DNA from: Acidobacteriota bacterium
GTDB lineage: Bacteria; Acidobacteriota; Terriglobia; UBA7540
DNA length: 8,380 bases
Assembly (NCBI GenBank): GCA_003171295.1
Contig: PMYF01000082.1
Coordinates: forward strand, 1-8,380
Direction: 5' to 3'
Positions within the stretch are counted from its first letter, which is position 1, and each line of letters begins with the position of its first letter. Shown here in pieces: positions 7,301 through 8,380 of the stretch. Below the pieces are notes generated by a model. That model did no database searches. It was not told the DNA's origin and was given only the letters and a program-made list of their open reading frames with translations. The position numbers and the translations under genes are program-made.

Positions 7301-8212
7301 ATCGCCGACAACGCTACCGGCAGTCCCCAAACTGTGGCGATTTCCGGAGTGGGACTCGCCGCCTTCTCGCTTAGTTCACCCGTCGCCGGAAACAAGAATC
7401 CAGTGCTGATCGGGAGCACGTCGACGACTTTCACCATCGTCGCCAACGGACCGGACACTTTCACTGGCAACATCACCTTGGCCTGCTCGTCGGGAACGAC
7501 CTGTGCCTTCAGCCCCACCACGGTGGGGGTTGGCGGGGTCAGCATTCTTACGGTCAGTAACCTGACGACTACGCTTGCCGATCCTTACGCCTTTACGGTG
7601 ACGGGCATAAGCGGCTCGCAGACTGCTTCCCTGCAACTCAATCTGTTGTTTGAGGACTTTTCGCTTTCCGCCACCCCGCCGCTCAACACCATCGCATCGG
7701 GAAGCTCCGCCACTTACGCGCTCCTCGTCAATCCCCTCAATGGATTCACCGGCCAGGCGGTCCAGCTCGCTTGCGCGACCGCCGGGTTGCCGCCCAACGC
7801 AAAATGCACGTTTTCCAATGCGACGCCTTCTCCCAGTGGAACTGCCTCGAATATCCAACTGACGATCACCACAGCGAAGTACGTGGCGCCGACTCTCACT
7901 ATCCCTCGCGCCCCCACCGGCAAGCTTCCGCCCCTGATTCTCGGGCTCGCCAGCCTTGCGGCGCTTGCCTCTTTGGCGCTGGGCGCCAGGCGCCGGGCCC
8001 GCCGTGGCCCGCTCGCACCGAGTTGGCTGGGTGTCCGGCTCGCCACCATCAGCCTCATCCTGACGCTCAATCTGGCGTTGGGAAGCTGCCGTCCGTCGAC
8101 TATTATTAGCTCCGGGACAACCACCGGAGACTATACGATCACGATTACCGGAACTCTGGTTTCAAACACTGCGGTAGTGCGAACTACGGTAATCAACCTG
8201 GCAGTGACATAA
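4310..8212 (+). CDS. Exported SBBP beta-propeller / choice-of-anchor D / Ig-like repeat protein with C-terminal membrane hairpin (paralogue B)
   Basis: This 1300-residue paralogue has the same domain order as the upstream gene. Residues 1-40 form a signal peptide with a long basic N-region (R16, R17, K20, R24), a core LPYALLLTALLLGAAS, and no lipobox. About 63-308 is the same N-terminal domain; residues 169-225 match paralogue A at 48 of 57 positions. Residues 312-779 hold seven SBBP-type repeats, and unit six again has an inserted Cys pair (700/705). Residues 786-909 and 914-1015 are choice-of-anchor D sandwiches (Cys 855/866, 965/978); the first has a Thr-rich insertion at about 829-845. 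About 1018-1114 and 1116-1188 are Ig-like (Cys 1059/1065, 1155/1166). Membrane helices at about 1206-1225 and 1244-1259 flank a basic linker (RRRARR) and end at LGSC, Cys1260, a good lipobox. A 40-residue strand-rich tail follows. Function is unknown, with no enzyme signature; an envelope scaffold or adhesion role is inferred. Confidence 0.94.
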   Translation: MSERTGTASCALSASRRASKIGARLPYALLLTALLLGAASIHEDRFAVPPVAKPRSSAQWARLFSALPMSFEANQGQTDRDVNFLSRGQRYTLFLTREEAVLRLKGPTSVAGSQSSVARPGLQEAVAHGRGTAESGLQTTDSVLRLRLVGANAAAVTGANPLPGHANYFLGNDPKKWHTDVPTYAQVKYQGVYPGVDLVYYGTQGGQLEYDFVVAPGADPTAIALNVGAHGHAPLRIAADGDLIAHLDGGDVHFHKPVVYQPLPGSLPRTKDDGQRTPVQGQYVLTAANQVGFALGLYDHSRPLIIDPVLSYATYVGGSGGDIGYAIAVDSNNDAYIAGVTNSSNFPTKGPGQSTNAGNGDAFVTQVNATGTALLYSTYIGGSGSDTATAIAVRAGNAFITGNTTSTNFPNTAPQSGGTTVYPFQTTPGGGTDAFVTEINTTGDHLVFSSYLGGSGADFGQGIAVDSTGNVYVTGSTQSANFPTANPLQGANNGNGDAFVTEVNFTGTQILYSTYLGGSQADVSQAIQVTTAGGNANVYVTGYTFSTDFPLASPYQATNAGSPDAFVAELTINTTTEASALTFSTYLGGSGDDRAYGLGLDGTGNVYITGATLSTDFPTSSGAFQTTNHGLADAFVAKLSAAGSALLYSTYLGGSGVDQGSAVAVTSAGVAYVTGFTQSSDFPTANPVQGILGISAGPLCGTSACSDAFVTQLNAAGNALVYSTYLGGSGPDFGQAIALDSTGDPYITGSTSSTNFPAIAGAFQSSLTGVTGNAFVAKIDSANQPSIALVPGSVNFGNETLSVTSAQQQVTVINPGTEPLAITEIAFNHPYTTTTTPPTTVTSASAYGFAETDNCVGTLPPSGGTCTINLTFTPPSVSAQTDQLTITDNAYIAGAASASQTITLTGTGVTAATAVTVTPTTLSFPNQTVGTTSAPQNVTITNTGTATLNISKISTNGDYSETDTCGALLNTLSVGQSCSVSLTFSPTASGTRSGSLSIADNATGSPQTVAISGVGLAAFSLSSPVAGNKNPVLIGSTSTTFTIVANGPDTFTGNITLACSSGTTCAFSPTTVGVGGVSILTVSNLTTTLADPYAFTVTGISGSQTASLQLNLLFEDFSLSATPPLNTIASGSSATYALLVNPLNGFTGQAVQLACATAGLPPNAKCTFSNATPSPSGTASNIQLTITTAKYVAPTLTIPRAPTGKLPPLILGLASLAALASLALGARRRARRGPLAPSWLGVRLATISLILTLNLALGSCRPSTIISSGTTTGDYTITITGTLVSNTAVVRTTVINLAVT
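4633..4660 (+). repeat. Heptamer repeat tract inside paralogue B, first loop
   Basis: Read in 7-bp steps the tract is GTCAGTT, GCCGGAA, GTCAGTC, GTCAGTT: three copies of one unit with one diverged or foreign unit at the second position. An 11-bp exact repeat, CGTCAGTTGCC, lies at 4632-4642 and 4653-4663, 21 bp apart. It encodes TSVAGSQSSVA (residues 108-118), in the same loop of the N-terminal domain where paralogue A carries CAGGAAT units. Confidence 0.68.
4988..5015. repeat. 28-bp near-perfect palindrome inside paralogue B
   Basis: GTAGGAGCGCATGG (4988-5001) and CCATGCTCCCCTAC (5002-5015) are inverted with no spacer and match at 12 of 14 positions. The central 12 bp, GCATGGCCATGC, are perfect. 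It encodes VGAHGHAPL (residues 227-235), exactly where paralogue A has its larger GTAGGGG palindrome. It may be a reduced version of the same element or an independent palindrome. Confidence 0.65.
5113..5140 (+). repeat. Four tandem 7-bp units inside paralogue B, second loop
   Basis: ACGGACG, AAGGACG, ACGGACA and ACGGACG lie head to tail, with two substitutions in 28 bp. They encode PRTKDDGQRT (residues 268-277), a charged loop near the end of the N-terminal domain just before QYVLTAANQVGFALG. The aligned part of paralogue A is a Pro/Ala-rich stretch with no heptamers, although two related units (ACGGACT, GCGGACA) occur elsewhere in paralogue A at 751-764. Confidence 0.8.
5243..6646 (+). repeat. 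Seven SBBP beta-propeller repeats in paralogue B
   Basis: Units start at residues 312, 376, 448, 512, 583, 648 and 722 (nucleotides 5243, 5435, 5651, 5843, 6056, 6251, 6473), each with Y/F-(S/A)-(T/S)-Y-(L/V/I)-GGS. The period is 64 to 74 residues. Length differences come from loops, such as the Gly/Thr-rich stretch near 416-424 in unit two and the Cys700/Cys705 loop in unit six. Units are more alike here than in paralogue A, most opening with YSTYLGGSG. A seven-bladed propeller is inferred. Confidence 0.85.
7925..8089 (+). other. Transmembrane hairpin with lipobox LGSC, paralogue B C-terminus
   Basis: Residues 1206-1225 (LPPLILGLASLAALASLALG) form the first helix. RRRARR and R1243 make the linker strongly basic, which by the positive-inside rule places it in the cytoplasm. 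The second helix, LATISLILTLNLALGSC, looks like a lipoprotein signal peptide ending at Cys1260. The hairpin lies between strand IQLTITT and strand DYTITITGTL of what otherwise reads as one Ig-like domain. Confidence 0.7.
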
Positions 8213-8266
8213 GGAGAGCCAGTGGGTAGTCGGGTAGCGCAACGCTGAGTTGTCTGCGCCCCGGTT

Positions 8267-8349
8267 GTAGGGGAGGGCCTTGGCGGCCCTCCTGCGGCAA
8301 CACCGCTTCCCTGCCCTCCCGTATGGCCGACACGCCCGGTCGCCCCTGC
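8267..8349. repeat. GTAGGGG-type compound palindromic element downstream of paralogue B
   Basis: The element opens with GTAGGGG (8267-8273) and closes with CGGTCGCCCCTGC (8337-8349), which is identical over 13 bp to the right arm of the palindrome inside paralogue A. Inside it, GGAGGGCC (8272-8279) pairs perfectly with GGCCCTCC (8285-8292) around TTGGC, and GCGG (8294-8297) pairs with CCGC (8303-8306). The strong first hairpin could stop transcription after paralogue B, but no T-run follows. The stretch 8213-8266 before it holds only a short duplicated GGGTAG motif (8224-8229 and 8232-8237). Confidence 0.6.
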
Positions 8350-8380
8350 CCGTCCCATTTTCATGACCACCTCAGGGTTG

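Noticed and set aside
7925..8000. PEP-CTERM-like C-terminal sorting signal (helix followed by RRRARR)
   Set aside because: It lacks the PEP motif and is not terminal: a second helix, a Cys and a 40-residue tail follow.
8131..8370. Reverse-strand open frame over the 3' end
   Set aside because: It overlaps the end of paralogue B and the palindromic repeats. The translation is low-complexity Gly/Thr/Pro with no domain.
8363..8380. ATG that could begin a new forward gene at the right edge
   Set aside because: Only six codons are visible, and the pyrimidine-rich sequence before it gives no ribosome binding site.

Overview
The window is GC-rich and is dominated by two very large, same-strand, paralogous genes (426-4199 and 4310-8212, 1257 and 1300 codons). 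The tail of an unrelated gene lies upstream (2-313), and a short repeat-bearing non-coding stretch lies downstream (8213-8380). The domain mix is an exported N-terminal domain of unknown function, SBBP-type beta-propeller repeats, two choice-of-anchor D (HYDIN/ASPM-like) beta-sandwiches, two Ig-like domains and a C-terminal membrane hairpin. Together with the TTG/GTG starts and GC-rich codon use, this points to an environmental Gram-negative bacterium, most likely an acidobacterium. That assignment is inference from protein style, not a database result.

Layout: 2-313 is the 3' end of a gene with alternating-polarity strands, possibly an outer-membrane beta-barrel. 314-425 is intergenic with a weak stem-loop. 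426-4199 is paralogue A, with a TTG start. 4200-4309 is intergenic with a nested hairpin and a strong ribosome binding site. 4310-8212 is paralogue B, with a GTG start. 8213-8380 holds palindromic repeats and no convincing gene.

The paralogues share the same domain order and the same number of propeller repeats (seven). Both have a cysteine-bearing insertion in blade six, and both have a two-helix membrane hairpin ending in a lipobox-like cysteine, which interrupts the last Ig-like domain before its final strands. They are probably exported, membrane-tethered scaffold or adhesion proteins. No enzyme motif is visible and no substrate can be named.

The most unusual layer is at the DNA level. 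Loops of the N-terminal domain in both genes carry short tandem HEPTANUCLEOTIDE repeats (694-714, 4633-4660, 5113-5140), with unrelated units. Both genes also carry GTAGG-type palindromes at the same codon position (1029-1080 and 4988-5015). A related GTAGGGG palindrome, sharing a 13-bp arm with the one in gene A, lies just after gene B (8267-8349). Dispersed intergenic-type repeats therefore appear to have entered, and been tolerated within, the reading frames of these surface-type proteins.
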